Source: Nostocales cyanobacterium Centralia_MAG_434
Lineage (GTDB): Bacteria > Cyanobacteriota > Cyanobacteriia > Cyanobacteriales > Nostocaceae
Assembly (NCBI GenBank): GCA_021324415.1
Contig: JAJPJF010000153.1
Location: 24,399-88,398, forward strand
Reading direction: 5' to 3'
DNA length: 64,000 bases
This document shows positions 38,026 through 47,896 of this stretch, one piece after another. The position numbers were made by a program, and so were the translations under genes. How positions within the stretch are numbered: position 1 is the stretch's first letter; each line of letters starts with the position of its first letter. Below the pieces are notes generated by a model. That model was not told the DNA's origin and did no database searches. It saw only the letters and a program-made list of their open reading frames with translations.

Positions 38026-39240
38026 TTAATCCATGACTGCTAACACAGCTTTTGGCATCAACTTATCTTTAAACCAGACAATTCTCGCCGGGACATCATT
38101 TAATTTTATTCCCGCTTTTTCTAAATTTAGCCGTTCTGAAATTGCCAAAATTAAGTTATCACAACCAGCGCGCCGTACTTGAGAAAACTTTTTTTGTAAA
38201 TATTCTGGTCGCCAGTAACCAACAATTTCTAACAAGAAGGTGCGACCATCAGGATGGACTAATCTAAAATCGGGGATCATCACACTTCCAGGAATAGGAA
38301 TTAAGTCAACTTCTCTTTCTAAAACCCAGTCTGTTTTCATAGAGTCCCACTTATCAGCAAAAGATGCTTCCAGCATACTATCGTATGGCTTACCAGGAGA
38401 GTAGTGGGATACCAAACCACAATCAGAATTGAGAGTAAAACGTCCAGTTTTCCAAGTATTGGTATAAGTATCACGGCTTTGTAGTGTAGCAGCAAGGCTC
38501 CATTTAGTCACATGAAGTAATGCCGGAATCAGTTTAGCTATTGATAAACCATATCGTGTACTTGGATTAAACAAACTTGTAGGACCATCAATTGTAATTG
38601 TAAAGCCGTGGTCAGCATCACCCTCAACATAAGACATTAATTGAAATAGCTTTAAATACCGAAATAAAAGCTTATATTGTCCTGGAACATTACGATGAGC
38701 ATTCAAAATAATTTGACTTGCTTTATAAAACACACCTTGCACCTGAGATAAATTATATCGATGTAATAATTCCTCTGGTGCTGGTGTGTCAAAGGCTGTC
38801 AATATTCGATTTTCTGATAAATCAGCATATAATCCATCATGAACTTCTTTTAGTAAAACTTCCCGATCCAGTTCACGACTTAATTCATCAGCAATTTTGG
38901 TTAAAGTTGATGTTACTAACTCTCGACTTGGGACTGACTGCGCTGCCAAACGAAAAACTCTTTCTCGCAACATTTGAGGTTCTAGAGGACTCACTACCTC
39001 AAAGGTGCAAAAACTGCTTTTAAGAATATAAGCTAAGCCCCGCTTCACCTTATAATCTGGAGTATCCCCTTCTAACTCTAATAATTGACGCTCCAGCATG
39101 CCTTGAGTTTTACCCACCACTTGCCGAAAACAAGTGATTAACTCATTTGCTATCTCCAAATTCTTCTGCTCAATTTTTAGTTTCTTAGGGATGATTGTCT
39201 CCCCATTTTGTCTATAACTAAGTAAATCTGTTGGTAACAT
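38026..39240 (-). CDS. Bax1-type (DUF790) nuclease, partner of XPB helicase
   Basis: A 404-residue protein of the DUF790 family. In archaea its member Bax1 is the structure-specific nuclease that works with XPB helicase in a nucleotide-excision-repair-like unit. Here the C-terminal nuclease core is seen in ASFADKWDSM, DWVLEREVDLIPIPGSVMIPDFRL and TFLLEIVGYWRPEYL (about 290-350): a PD-(D/E)xK-like order of Asp, Glu and Glu. The XPB gene lies upstream by 124 bases on the same strand, the conserved partner order. Length is ordinary. Confidence 0.88.
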   Translation of the reverse strand: MLPTDLLSYRQNGETIIPKKLKIEQKNLEIANELITCFRQVVGKTQGMLERQLLELEGDTPDYKVKRGLAYILKSSFCTFEVVSPLEPQMLRERVFRLAAQSVPSRELVTSTLTKIADELSRELDREVLLKEVHDGLYADLSENRILTAFDTPAPEELLHRYNLSQVQGVFYKASQIILNAHRNVPGQYKLLFRYLKLFQLMSYVEGDADHGFTITIDGPTSLFNPSTRYGLSIAKLIPALLHVTKWSLAATLQSRDTYTNTWKTGRFTLNSDCGLVSHYSPGKPYDSMLEASFADKWDSMKTDWVLEREVDLIPIPGSVMIPDFRLVHPDGRTFLLEIVGYWRPEYLQKKFSQVRRAGCDNLILAISERLNLEKAGIKLNDVPARIVWFKDKLMPKAVLAVMD

Positions 39241-39364
39241 TAGGATTTTGAACCGCAGATGTAGACACCCAGAGGGTGACTTCCCAGAGGGTACGTAGAT
39301 GGACGCTGATAATTGTACATACTATTCGCGTTCAACCGTATTCATCCGCAGTTTGTTTCCAAGA

Positions 39365-40864
39365 CTATTCGAGTTCTTCTATGTTCCTTTGAGGGGTGCT
39401 TTCAACTGAGTATTTGATTTCCATTTGCTCAGCAGCCTTAGCAGTTTTGCCCTTACCACCACCATACACAACCTGTAAATTACCTTTCCTTTTTAGTTCA
39501 TCACCTCTTCTCCTCGCTGAGGTTCCTTCTTCACTTGTATCTTCTGCTATGACCTCGTACAAGATTGCTTGCTTGTTTTGCTCGTTTCCTTTTCTTAAAA
39601 CTCTTCCTAGACGTTGAATATACTCTCTTGTAGAACCAGTTCCAGACAAAATAATTGCAACACTTGCTGCTGGAACATCTACACCCTCATTTAGGACATG
39701 AGAAGCTACGAGAGTTTTGTACTCTCCCTCCCGAAATTTTGTGAGGATTTCATGCCGTTCCTTAACGGGACTCTGATGTGTAATGGCTGGGATCAAGAAC
39801 TCACTAGAAATGCGGTAGACTGTGGCGTTATCAGCCGTAAATATCAAAGTCCGCTTTGGATAATGTTCGGCTAATAAATCAGCAAGAATTCGTAATTTAC
39901 CATCAGTGCCTAAGGCAATTTCTTTGGCTTCGCGGTGCGCTAACATGGCTCTGCGTCCAGCTTGCGATCGCGCACTCATTTGCACAAAGTGTTGCCAACC
40001 TTGGAGACTCCCGAGAGAAATCTTAGACTCGCGCAAAAAGTCGTTGCGAACTTGGATGAGTTGATTGTAACGCTCCCGTTCTTGTTGTGCTAATTTTACC
40101 TTGATTTGGATAATCTCATGGTCTGCTAATGCCTTTCCTGCCAGATCTTCAGCGCGTTTGCGATAGACTTCTTTACCTATAAGGATCTCTAAGTCGGCGT
40201 GTTTGCCGTCAGTGCGTTCTGGTGTGGCGGAGAGTCCCAGACGATAAGGCGCGATCGCGTACTCTGCAATCACTCGATTAAAATCTGTCGGTAAGTGGTG
40301 ACATTCGTCGAAAATTAATAACCCATAAAGATTTCCGAGTGTTTCTGCATGAATTGCCGCACTGTCGTAAGTTGCAACCAAGATGGGTGTCTTATCTCGC
40401 GAACCTCCTCCTAATAAACCTACTTCAACATCTGGAAACGCTGCTACCAAGTGCGCATACCACTGATGCATTAAATCCAGGGTTGGTACAACAATGAGTG
40501 TTGTTCGTGGCGTTGCTTGCATTGCCATGTGGGCTAAATAAGTCTTTCCCGCTGCGGTGGGAAGCACTACCACACCTCGTCTCCCTGCAAGTTTCCAAGC
40601 TGCTAACGCCTCACTTTGATGAGGGTAGGGTTCCATTTCTAGACTTGAATTTAATTCAAGCGGCAAAAATGCCTTTGCTTCATCAATAAAGTTAGTATTG
40701 TCTGCTTGGAGTGTTTCTACTAAGGAACGATATTCAATTGCCCGAATGCGAAATTTTTCAACTCTATCATCCCATGTGGCATAATCCAGCCATGCTTTAC
40801 CGCGTGGTGGTGGGTGGAGTACTAATGTGCCACGATCAAAAGTTAATGTAGGGGTGCGAGCCAT
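39365..40864 (-). CDS. XPB-type superfamily 2 DNA helicase
   Basis: A 499-residue SF2 helicase. It has the XPB N-terminal domain (MARTPTLTFDRGTLVL, LDYATWDDRVEKFRI), Walker A VLPTAAGKTYLAH (about 97-109), motif Ia VVPTLDLMHQW, DEAH-class box DECHHLP near 190, motif III LSATPERTDG near 213, and motif VI QRLGRVLRKG near 430. XPB opens damaged DNA for cleavage. The neighbouring DUF790 gene supplies the nuclease, which matches the archaeal XPB-Bax1 repair pair. The C-terminus ends in a polar tail. Confidence 0.92.
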   Translation of the reverse strand: MARTPTLTFDRGTLVLHPPPRGKAWLDYATWDDRVEKFRIRAIEYRSLVETLQADNTNFIDEAKAFLPLELNSSLEMEPYPHQSEALAAWKLAGRRGVVVLPTAAGKTYLAHMAMQATPRTTLIVVPTLDLMHQWYAHLVAAFPDVEVGLLGGGSRDKTPILVATYDSAAIHAETLGNLYGLLIFDECHHLPTDFNRVIAEYAIAPYRLGLSATPERTDGKHADLEILIGKEVYRKRAEDLAGKALADHEIIQIKVKLAQQERERYNQLIQVRNDFLRESKISLGSLQGWQHFVQMSARSQAGRRAMLAHREAKEIALGTDGKLRILADLLAEHYPKRTLIFTADNATVYRISSEFLIPAITHQSPVKERHEILTKFREGEYKTLVASHVLNEGVDVPAASVAIILSGTGSTREYIQRLGRVLRKGNEQNKQAILYEVIAEDTSEEGTSARRRGDELKRKGNLQVVYGGGKGKTAKAAEQMEIKYSVESTPQRNIEELE

Positions 40865-41165
40865 TTTTCGCTTTTCTCAACTCTTTTACTGGATATCTCG
40901 AGATTACCAACAAAATCCAAGGAGATTGGCTTTGTCATTGACTTTATGGCAGCAATTTGCTTTTTTGCCATTCACTGGGCAAAATACTGAGATGTCATCA
41001 TCCCACATTTTCCCGTCTAGATTTTGATGCTCTCTCTGAATTCCAGTTTTATACAATCCTAGCTTTTCTAGTACCTTCACCGAAAGTAATTGTTCGGCAG
41101 TTGCAGGTTAATTCTATTTACCAAAACTATAATTGAAATGAACGTAATACTTTCTGGTTGCTAAA
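40865..41165. other. Divergent promoter region
   Basis: 301 bases between the XPB gene and the divergent TPR gene. It should hold both promoters. No repeat or relic is recognised. Confidence 0.4.
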
Positions 41166-43010
41166 GTGTCTGAAGCCTTGTCACTACGTGATCGCTATCT
41201 CGCTTTAATCGACGAAATTGTCCAAAATACACTTAAGGGCAAAATCAGCTCTCAAGAGCAAGTGTATCAAATGTTGCTAAAAGGTGTCACAGTAGACACA
41301 GGAGAAGTGTTTGAGCTCGCTTTGAGCGATCGCATAAGTTCTACTCAGCAACACGTCAACACAGAAAAAGATGAGCTTAAGCAAGCAAAAGCGACCCGCT
41401 CTTTAAGAGCAATGAAAACGATCCAAGGTCAATGGCAACGTGCTCAAGAGCAAAATAAGGCAAATTCTGCGATCGCTTCTGCCGTTAAAGAAATCACCAC
41501 AGCCAACGCGGAAGGGCGTCTCAATACATTCTTACGTGTGATTGATCCCAACCAGAAGTATCCACTTTCTTTACAACAGCTCCAGCAGCTATCAAAATCT
41601 TTACAGCCATTTGCTCAAGCCAATTCCGATTTACAACAAATATCAGATGGAATCATTCGCGGTTTGGCTTCTTGGCAAAGACTACAAGACCATTTGGTCA
41701 GTTGGATGTACGAGCAAAGTCGTGAATCACTTGGATTTGGAGGTATACCAGGAGAACGTGGTCCTTGGGCTACTTGGGCAAAGCAAGTCAAGAGCGAGTT
41801 ACCCCAAGCACTGTTTCACACCTTGGCTTTGGAGCAATCTGCCATTGAATTTGCTCAACAGCATCGTAGTCTTAGTCTAGGTGACTGGGTAGAAATGGCA
41901 ATCATTTTGCAGTACTTACAACGGGGATTAGTCAACTGGTTTGACCAACAAGCTTACAACGTTCAAGCCGGATCAAAGTTGTCCATTTCCACTTTCTTGA
42001 CATTTGCAGTGATTTGGAGTCAGCTGGCAAATGGTTTGGGTGAGTCTACATATTACGGGAAGGCGTCTTCACAAGTTTTATTACAAGTTTTGCGTACTTT
42101 CACCCAACGCCCCTATTTTCCGCTTTATGGTGGCATTTTTGCCTCTTTTTCTGGTACATATTTGCGAAATGCTTTGTCTTATTTAGATGAACCATTGCGT
42201 CGAGTAGAGGGAACCCAGGAAAAAGCAAGGATTTTAACCCTTTTGGGTTATTCGCAGCGAGCCTTAGGGCAATATGAGCCTTCTGCACAGTTTCATCAGC
42301 AAGCCTTAGAGATAGCACGTAATGCAGGCGATCACGCTTGTGAAATAGCTAATCTCAATCACTTGAGCCGCACTTATGTTGCTCAAGAAAATTATGCAGA
42401 GGCGATTAACTATAGCCAACGTGCATTAATACTTAGCCGACAAGCAGGCGATCGTACAGGGGAAGCCTATGCTTTAGTCAATTTAGGCTACAGCCAAGTC
42501 ATGCAAGCACAGCAAGAAGCTCAATTAGAAGCAGAAACTTATGAAACGGCAATTCATTATTTGCAACAAGGCTTAACATTATCAGAACGATTGGGCGATG
42601 TTCAAAGTAAAGCTTTATGTACCAGCAGTTTAGGTATTTCTTACCTAGTTATCGGACAACCGCAGACAGCCATTAAATACTTAGAAGATGGCTTTAAGAC
42701 AGCGCAGATTGCTGGGGATTTATACCTTCAAGGTTTGAACTTAGCCAATTTATCTGACGCTTATTATCATTTACAAAACCAGGATAAAGCAATTTACACT
42801 GGCTGTTTAGGAATGTACTTGTTAAACCAGATTGGTTCCCATGAGTGGCATAAACCAGCTAGGTTACTCGTCATCTTACACAGACAAATAGGAGCAGAAG
42901 CTTTCTTGAAGGAATTACAACAACACCGTTCGAGAATCATTTCTGTGATTGGTGTAGATGGGTATGATCACATTCCACAGCTGATAGAAGAATATAGACA
43001 AAGTCTGTAA
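41166..43010 (+). CDS. TPR-repeat protein of unknown function
   Basis: A 614-residue cytosolic protein starting at GTG. The first 330 residues are mainly helical, with no domain that I can name, including a Gln/Ala-rich coiled segment (about 55-110). From about 345 to 560 there are at least five tetratricopeptide repeats (ARILTLLGYSQRALGQYEPS, then YVAQENYAEAINYSQRAL, then AYALVNLGYSQVMQA) of the kinesin-light-chain type, a protein-binding scaffold. Such cyanobacterial proteins are widespread and uncharacterised. It stands alone; no promoter motif is evident. Confidence 0.8.
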   Translation: MSEALSLRDRYLALIDEIVQNTLKGKISSQEQVYQMLLKGVTVDTGEVFELALSDRISSTQQHVNTEKDELKQAKATRSLRAMKTIQGQWQRAQEQNKANSAIASAVKEITTANAEGRLNTFLRVIDPNQKYPLSLQQLQQLSKSLQPFAQANSDLQQISDGIIRGLASWQRLQDHLVSWMYEQSRESLGFGGIPGERGPWATWAKQVKSELPQALFHTLALEQSAIEFAQQHRSLSLGDWVEMAIILQYLQRGLVNWFDQQAYNVQAGSKLSISTFLTFAVIWSQLANGLGESTYYGKASSQVLLQVLRTFTQRPYFPLYGGIFASFSGTYLRNALSYLDEPLRRVEGTQEKARILTLLGYSQRALGQYEPSAQFHQQALEIARNAGDHACEIANLNHLSRTYVAQENYAEAINYSQRALILSRQAGDRTGEAYALVNLGYSQVMQAQQEAQLEAETYETAIHYLQQGLTLSERLGDVQSKALCTSSLGISYLVIGQPQTAIKYLEDGFKTAQIAGDLYLQGLNLANLSDAYYHLQNQDKAIYTGCLGMYLLNQIGSHEWHKPARLLVILHRQIGAEAFLKELQQHRSRIISVIGVDGYDHIPQLIEEYRQSL

Positions 43011-43052
43011 TAGAGGATTTTGACCGGACTAAATGATGTCTAATGATGCCTT

Positions 43053-43412
43053 CTATATAGCCATCTGACGACAAGACTTAGCGCAATGACGGCACATCTG
43101 AGCACACGTTCTGATGGGAGGATCATCACCCATTTTTTCGCACTCTTGAGCACAGCGGTCAGATACTACAGCACAAATAGCACAGATATGTGCGTACAAA
43201 TCAGAAGATCGAAGCATAAAATTAGCGCTTGTCTGACATATTTCTGCACAATCTAGCATCAAGCTGATGAGAGTAGATTCAGCATGCTTACCGCCTTTTT
43301 GTAAGCAGTAAGCCATGGTATTCAAGCAGATATTATGGCAGTTCAAGCAGTCATGAATGCACTGTTGTATTTCTGGGTTTACTTGATCCCAGATAACTGG
43401 TTGTCCTGTCAT
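43053..43412 (-). CDS. Four-helix-bundle copper-binding protein (DUF326, Csp-like)
   Basis: A 119-residue Cys-rich protein of the DUF326 / copper storage protein family, in which Cys residues line the core of a four-helix bundle and bind many Cu(I) ions. About sixteen Cys are seen in the repeated pattern C-x3-C, for example CIHDCLNCHNIC near 15 and CAQMCRHCAKSCR near 105. No signal peptide is present, so it resembles the cytosolic Csp3 type. It stands alone, facing the TPR gene. Copper storage is inferred from family. Confidence 0.88.
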   Translation of the reverse strand: MTGQPVIWDQVNPEIQQCIHDCLNCHNICLNTMAYCLQKGGKHAESTLISLMLDCAEICQTSANFMLRSSDLYAHICAICAVVSDRCAQECEKMGDDPPIRTCAQMCRHCAKSCRQMAI

Positions 43413-43571
43413 GATTGTTACTCCTTTGAAATTTTTTAGTTGAGCTTTAATGTGTATTCTCTCTTATGCTTTACCTTAAAAAATTAGAGGTGCGTTAGCA
43501 ACCTCCTCAAAATGGGCTTTTATCTTACTCATGGAGTAAAAACTATTTCTGGCAGGACACAAAAGTTTTCT

Positions 43572-45197
43572 TTAGCTGATATCTAAGTCACGAAATCTTA
43601 ACGTAAAAGTCGTCCATCCAGCACTACTTTCAACTTGAATAGTCCCTTGTAGTTGTTCAACCAGCTTTTGTACCAAAGCAAGCCCTAACCCTGTTCCACG
43701 TTGCTGCCAAATATCAGCATTAGGAACGCGATAAAATTTATCAAAAATTCGTGGCAAAGCGTCTGCTGGGATTTCTGCTGAATTGCTGATAGTAAAGATA
43801 ATTGAGGGAGGTTCCCAAGAAAATTCATTGGACGCTAATCTACTTTCGTTGGCACTGTCATCATGTTGAGGCAGGCATAGTACGGAGGATAGCGTTCTCC
43901 ATTCCCCTACGTTATTGCTACTGCTTTGGTGGTAGACACTTAAGATAATTTTTCCACCAGCCGGAGTGTATTTACAGGCATTATTTAGCAATTCAACAAA
44001 AATTCTGGCTAAGCTAGCATTGTCTGAGATCAATGGTGGTGTATCAAAGGGGAGATTAAGTTTGAGTGTTTGCTGACGTTCTTTAGTACGCACAGAAAAC
44101 GATTCAATAATGCTAGGTAGCCAATATTGTAAGAGCAATGGCTCGGGGATCAACAGCGGAGTCGTCGTTGCTTCTACCCGTTGTAAGTCTAACAAATCGT
44201 TGATGAGCTCAAGCTCGCGATCGCATTCAGTTTGCAAAATCTCCAGATAGCGCTGACTTTCTTCTTTAGTGTCAGCGGTTTGTAGTATTTGAATCGCCAT
44301 CATAATATTCGACAGCGGGGTGCGCAATTCATGAGAAACAGTGTTTAAAAAATTATCCTTGAGTTGATTAAGCTGTTCTAGTTGCGCTACACGTTGTTCT
44401 TGCTCGATTTGCTTTTGGCGAGCTTCAACAGCTCGTTGACGCTCAGAAATATCTCGAAACACTAAAACTGCACCCATAATATTATCTTGATCATCTTTAA
44501 TTGGTGCAGCACTATCATCAATTGGTATCTCTAGACCATTTCTAGAAGTTAGAATAATATTTTTCTCTAAATTAATAACTACATTTTCTTGTAAAACTTT
44601 CTTTACAGGATTCTCAATAATATTATGATTTTCTGAATTGAAAATTTTAAAGACCTCTGATAATCTTTGACCCAAAGCTTCTTCTTGTTTCCACCCTGTT
44701 AGTTTTTCTGCTACAGGATTCATGAATGTTATTAACTCTTGATTATTCGTTGCAATTACACCATCACCTATACTAGTAATAATTGTTCTCAACCATTTTT
44801 GATTTTCTTTTAATTGCTTGTCTAACTTAGATTTTGTAATAGCTATCTCAATATTAGTATACAATTCTCTTTCTTTAAAAGGTTTGAGTATGTAACCAAA
44901 TGGCTTTGATAATTTTGCTCTTTCTAATGTTGTATCATCTGCGTATGCTGTTAAATAAATTACTGGAGTTCTAAAATGATTATAAATATATATTGCAGCT
45001 TCTATACCATCTATCTCTCCTTGTAATCTAATATCCATGAGTACTAAATCTGGACAAATTTCTCCTACCTGTTGAATTGCCTCTTCTCCTGAGTGGGCAA
45101 CACTAGGCACATTATAACCAAATTTTTTGAGACGATTTTGTAAATCTTTAGCAACAATACTTTCATCTTCTACAACCAAGATTTTCGTGCTTTTCAT
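43572..45197 (-). CDS. Response regulator-histidine kinase hybrid (REC-PAS-HK)
   Basis: A 541-residue protein. It begins with a receiver domain (KILVVEDESIV; phospho-Asp in LVLMDIRLQGEIDG near 60; Lys in YILKPFK), then PAS (about 135-255, WLRTIITSIGDGVIATN), a coiled coil, HisKA with SHELRTPLSN near 300, and HATPase ending GTGLGLALVQKLVEQL. Start ATG 45197 has GGAG 7 bases before it; the longer frame from TTG 45215 overlaps the upstream gene. It follows the ethylene-receptor-like kinase gene by only 14 bases, so the two likely form a phosphorelay: the kinase's histidine could feed this receiver. Confidence 0.92.
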   Translation of the reverse strand: MKSTKILVVEDESIVAKDLQNRLKKFGYNVPSVAHSGEEAIQQVGEICPDLVLMDIRLQGEIDGIEAAIYIYNHFRTPVIYLTAYADDTTLERAKLSKPFGYILKPFKERELYTNIEIAITKSKLDKQLKENQKWLRTIITSIGDGVIATNNQELITFMNPVAEKLTGWKQEEALGQRLSEVFKIFNSENHNIIENPVKKVLQENVVINLEKNIILTSRNGLEIPIDDSAAPIKDDQDNIMGAVLVFRDISERQRAVEARQKQIEQEQRVAQLEQLNQLKDNFLNTVSHELRTPLSNIMMAIQILQTADTKEESQRYLEILQTECDRELELINDLLDLQRVEATTTPLLIPEPLLLQYWLPSIIESFSVRTKERQQTLKLNLPFDTPPLISDNASLARIFVELLNNACKYTPAGGKIILSVYHQSSSNNVGEWRTLSSVLCLPQHDDSANESRLASNEFSWEPPSIIFTISNSAEIPADALPRIFDKFYRVPNADIWQQRGTGLGLALVQKLVEQLQGTIQVESSAGWTTFTLRFRDLDIS

Positions 45198-45211
45198 CGG
45201 TCTCTCCACTT

Positions 45212-46783
45212 TCAATTTTGAAATACCGCAGGAAATGTAATCCTAAAATCAACACCATTATTACATTTAACCTTGATATCACCTGAAAGTTGCTTAGTTA
45301 AAGCATCTACTAACTGTAAACCTAAGGTTTTTGTATTTTTGAAGTCGAATTCTGGCGGTAATCCGATACCATTATCACAAACGCTCAAGATCAACTTATT
45401 GTCATTTCCTGCAATAAGATCAACACCAATTTCTCCATTTTCCCTATTAGGAAATGCATACTTGAGAGAGTTAGATACAAGCTCATTGATGATCAGACCA
45501 CAGGGAATTGCTGCATCTAGACCCAAAAAAATATTGTCAACGTTGATTGAAAAATGCAGTGTGTTTGACTTTTCTTCATAGTAACTAAATAAACTTGTTA
45601 CTAAATCTCGAATATATTCAGCAAAATCGATTAGTGCTAGATCCTTAGATTGATATAATTTTTCATGAATTAAAGCCATTGATTCAATTCTTCGCTGGCT
45701 ATGTTTGAACATTTCCAAATCTTGCTCATCCCTAATATACTCAGATTGTAGATTGAGCAGACTGGAAATAACCTGCAAATTGTTTTTGACTCGGTGGTAA
45801 ATTTCTTTGAGTAGCACTTCTTTTTCAACTAACGATGCTTGAATCTGTGCCTCTGCTCGCTTACGTTCACTTATATCTTCGATGACACGAATAAAATAAC
45901 TCAGATTTCTAGAAGATTTGCGCACGAAAGAAGCAGTGATGTTAACCCAAATAAGAGAACCATTTTTATGGAAATAGCGTTTTTCCATTACGCAAGATTG
46001 AAGATGGCCAGCTAACATCTGATCAAAGTGATATATATCCTTCTCAAGATCTTCTGGGTAAGTAATGTCTTGAAAAGTGAGTAGTCTTAGTTCTTCTTGT
46101 GTGTAACCAATAATATCGCAAAACCTTTGATTTACTAATAACCATCGTCCATCAGTAGCCACATGCGCAAGACCAACAGCAGCCTGATTAAATGTAGCAC
46201 GAAATTTTTCTTCGCTTTCCCGCAATGCTTCTTCTATTCGCCTACGTTCGGCAATTTCTGCGCTCAGTGATTGGTTAATTGTGATTAACTCTGCTGTTCT
46301 TTGTTGTACCCTGATTTCCAGTTCATCACGTATTTTGTAGAGTTGTTCCTCTGTCCGTTTGCGTTCGGTGACTTCGTTTTGCAGGGCAATATTTGTTGCT
46401 TCTAGTTGACGAGGACTTGGTAAGTCAAGTATCTTCGGTAATAGTGTCAATAGTTCTAGTGCTGTACCCACAGAAATGAAAGCAGTGATGGCTTTGATTA
46501 ACCCCGCTACCCAATAGGTAGGATGCCAAAGTGTCCACACATCCATGATGTGAGTTGTGCCACAAGCAATAATGAACATACCAAACATCAAAAACATCCA
46601 ACCAAAAGGCACATCTGATCTGCAGCGAATAAATAATACCAGCATCACTGGAATTGAATAGTAAGCAAGCGCAATCAGCAAATCTGACACAATATGGAGC
46701 GATACCAATCCAGGTTGCCACAGGTAGCAATGCCCATGAGGAATAAAATTGCTAGAAAAGAAAATCTGCCAAAATTCCATCAT
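45212..46783 (-). CDS. Ethylene-receptor-like sensor histidine kinase
   Basis: A 523-residue membrane kinase. Three membrane segments at about 25-110 contain SDLLIALAYYSIP and IIACGTTHIMDVW. Counted against plant ETR1, Asp34, Tyr41, Ile44, Pro45, Ile71, Cys74 and His78 keep the exact spacing of ETR1 Asp25, Tyr32, Ile35, Pro36, Ile62, Cys65 and His69; Cys and His bind the Cu(I) cofactor that holds ethylene. Then come a coiled coil (about 125-185), PAS (about 190-310), a HisKA_2-type dimerisation domain with the phospho-His in HRVKNNLQVISSLL (about 335) and HATPase. The next gene is a receiver-kinase hybrid 14 bases away. Ethylene binding by this protein is inferred. Confidence 0.9.
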   Translation of the reverse strand: MMEFWQIFFSSNFIPHGHCYLWQPGLVSLHIVSDLLIALAYYSIPVMLVLFIRCRSDVPFGWMFLMFGMFIIACGTTHIMDVWTLWHPTYWVAGLIKAITAFISVGTALELLTLLPKILDLPSPRQLEATNIALQNEVTERKRTEEQLYKIRDELEIRVQQRTAELITINQSLSAEIAERRRIEEALRESEEKFRATFNQAAVGLAHVATDGRWLLVNQRFCDIIGYTQEELRLLTFQDITYPEDLEKDIYHFDQMLAGHLQSCVMEKRYFHKNGSLIWVNITASFVRKSSRNLSYFIRVIEDISERKRAEAQIQASLVEKEVLLKEIYHRVKNNLQVISSLLNLQSEYIRDEQDLEMFKHSQRRIESMALIHEKLYQSKDLALIDFAEYIRDLVTSLFSYYEEKSNTLHFSINVDNIFLGLDAAIPCGLIINELVSNSLKYAFPNRENGEIGVDLIAGNDNKLILSVCDNGIGLPPEFDFKNTKTLGLQLVDALTKQLSGDIKVKCNNGVDFRITFPAVFQN

Positions 46784-47011
46784 AAATAGTAGTTAGTTGT
46801 TCTACTTGCTGTTGAAGGCAAGTTTTTACCTAACCTTGAATTAAGTATTTCCTTTCTTAAGCTATATACAATAAGTCTATTACTGTCACCATAATTATAC
46901 TGATTTTACAATGTTGGTAACAGCATAACAAGCCGTACTTTCACGGTTGACAAAATGTATTTTTCTGTATGGCTAAGCATTTAGTAATTAAGCTGCGTGG
47001 AAGCTGGAAAG

Positions 47012-47797
47012 CTAAACTGGGTGAATACTCAGCAAACTAGCAGAATCAACATCTAAAAATAATGTTGCTTGAGGTTGTTTGCGTAGAACAGACGCAGGAC
47101 ATTCAGTGGTGAGATGGTCTTGTAACATCTTTTGGATGGCTTTTGCTTTGCGTTTTTCTGGTGCAAGGCAGATAATTTTTTTTGCAGAACAAATCACCGG
47201 AATTGTGAGAGTAAAAGCGTATTGTGGAACACTTTCCAAATTAGCAAAATGGCCTTGTTTGACTTGTTGCTGACGATTTGCTTGATCCAACTTCACTAGT
47301 TTAATCACAGATGAATCATTAAAGTCTGCTACGCCTGGATCGTTAAAAGCCAGATGTCCATTTTCTCCTACGCCGAGACAGCACAAGTCGATGGATTGCG
47401 CTTGTAGCAGTTTGGTGTAGCGATCGCATTCTGCCAAAGGTTGCATTGTATCACCTTGTATGTAGTGGAATTCCCGAGGACAGACTCGCTGCTCAACACG
47501 TTCCCGTAAATAGCGTCGGAAACTAGCAGCATGATCAGCAGCAATTCCCAGATACTCATCCAGATGAAACAAGGTAATTTTCGACCAATCGACACCACCC
47601 AAACCAATTAAAACATCAAGAAATTTTATTTGAGAGTTACCTGTTGCTAACAACACTGCTGCAGAATCCTTTTGTTGAAGAGTCTGCTGTAAGTATGTTT
47701 TTACGATTTCTGCGGCATATTGGACAAGTTCAGCTTCAGAATTATAAATTTGCACCTGTAGATCATCAACACGGAATGACTTTTTGGGAGTTGGCAT
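47012..47797 (-). CDS. nagB: Glucosamine-6-phosphate deaminase
   Basis: Interconverts glucosamine 6-phosphate with fructose 6-phosphate and ammonia. The 261-residue chain has LATGNSQIKFLDVL (about 49-62), FHLDEYLGI with catalytic Asp near 77, the LGVGENGHLAFNDPG signature near 143 with the His general base, and a late region that resembles NagB and 6-phosphogluconolactonase. ATG 47797 has AGAGGA 12 bases before it; the longer frame from 47827 has none. It diverges from the HAD phosphatase gene by 100 bases. Confidence 0.92.
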   Translation of the reverse strand: MPTPKKSFRVDDLQVQIYNSEAELVQYAAEIVKTYLQQTLQQKDSAAVLLATGNSQIKFLDVLIGLGGVDWSKITLFHLDEYLGIAADHAASFRRYLRERVEQRVCPREFHYIQGDTMQPLAECDRYTKLLQAQSIDLCCLGVGENGHLAFNDPGVADFNDSSVIKLVKLDQANRQQQVKQGHFANLESVPQYAFTLTIPVICSAKKIICLAPEKRKAKAIQKMLQDHLTTECPASVLRKQPQATLFLDVDSASLLSIHPV

Positions 47798-47896
47798 TTG
47801 ATTATATTTCCTCTTGAATGCAGACATCTGTCTGAGCGGAAAAACAATGTAAACTATAGTCAGTGAACTTTACAATACTTCACACATATAAAAACT

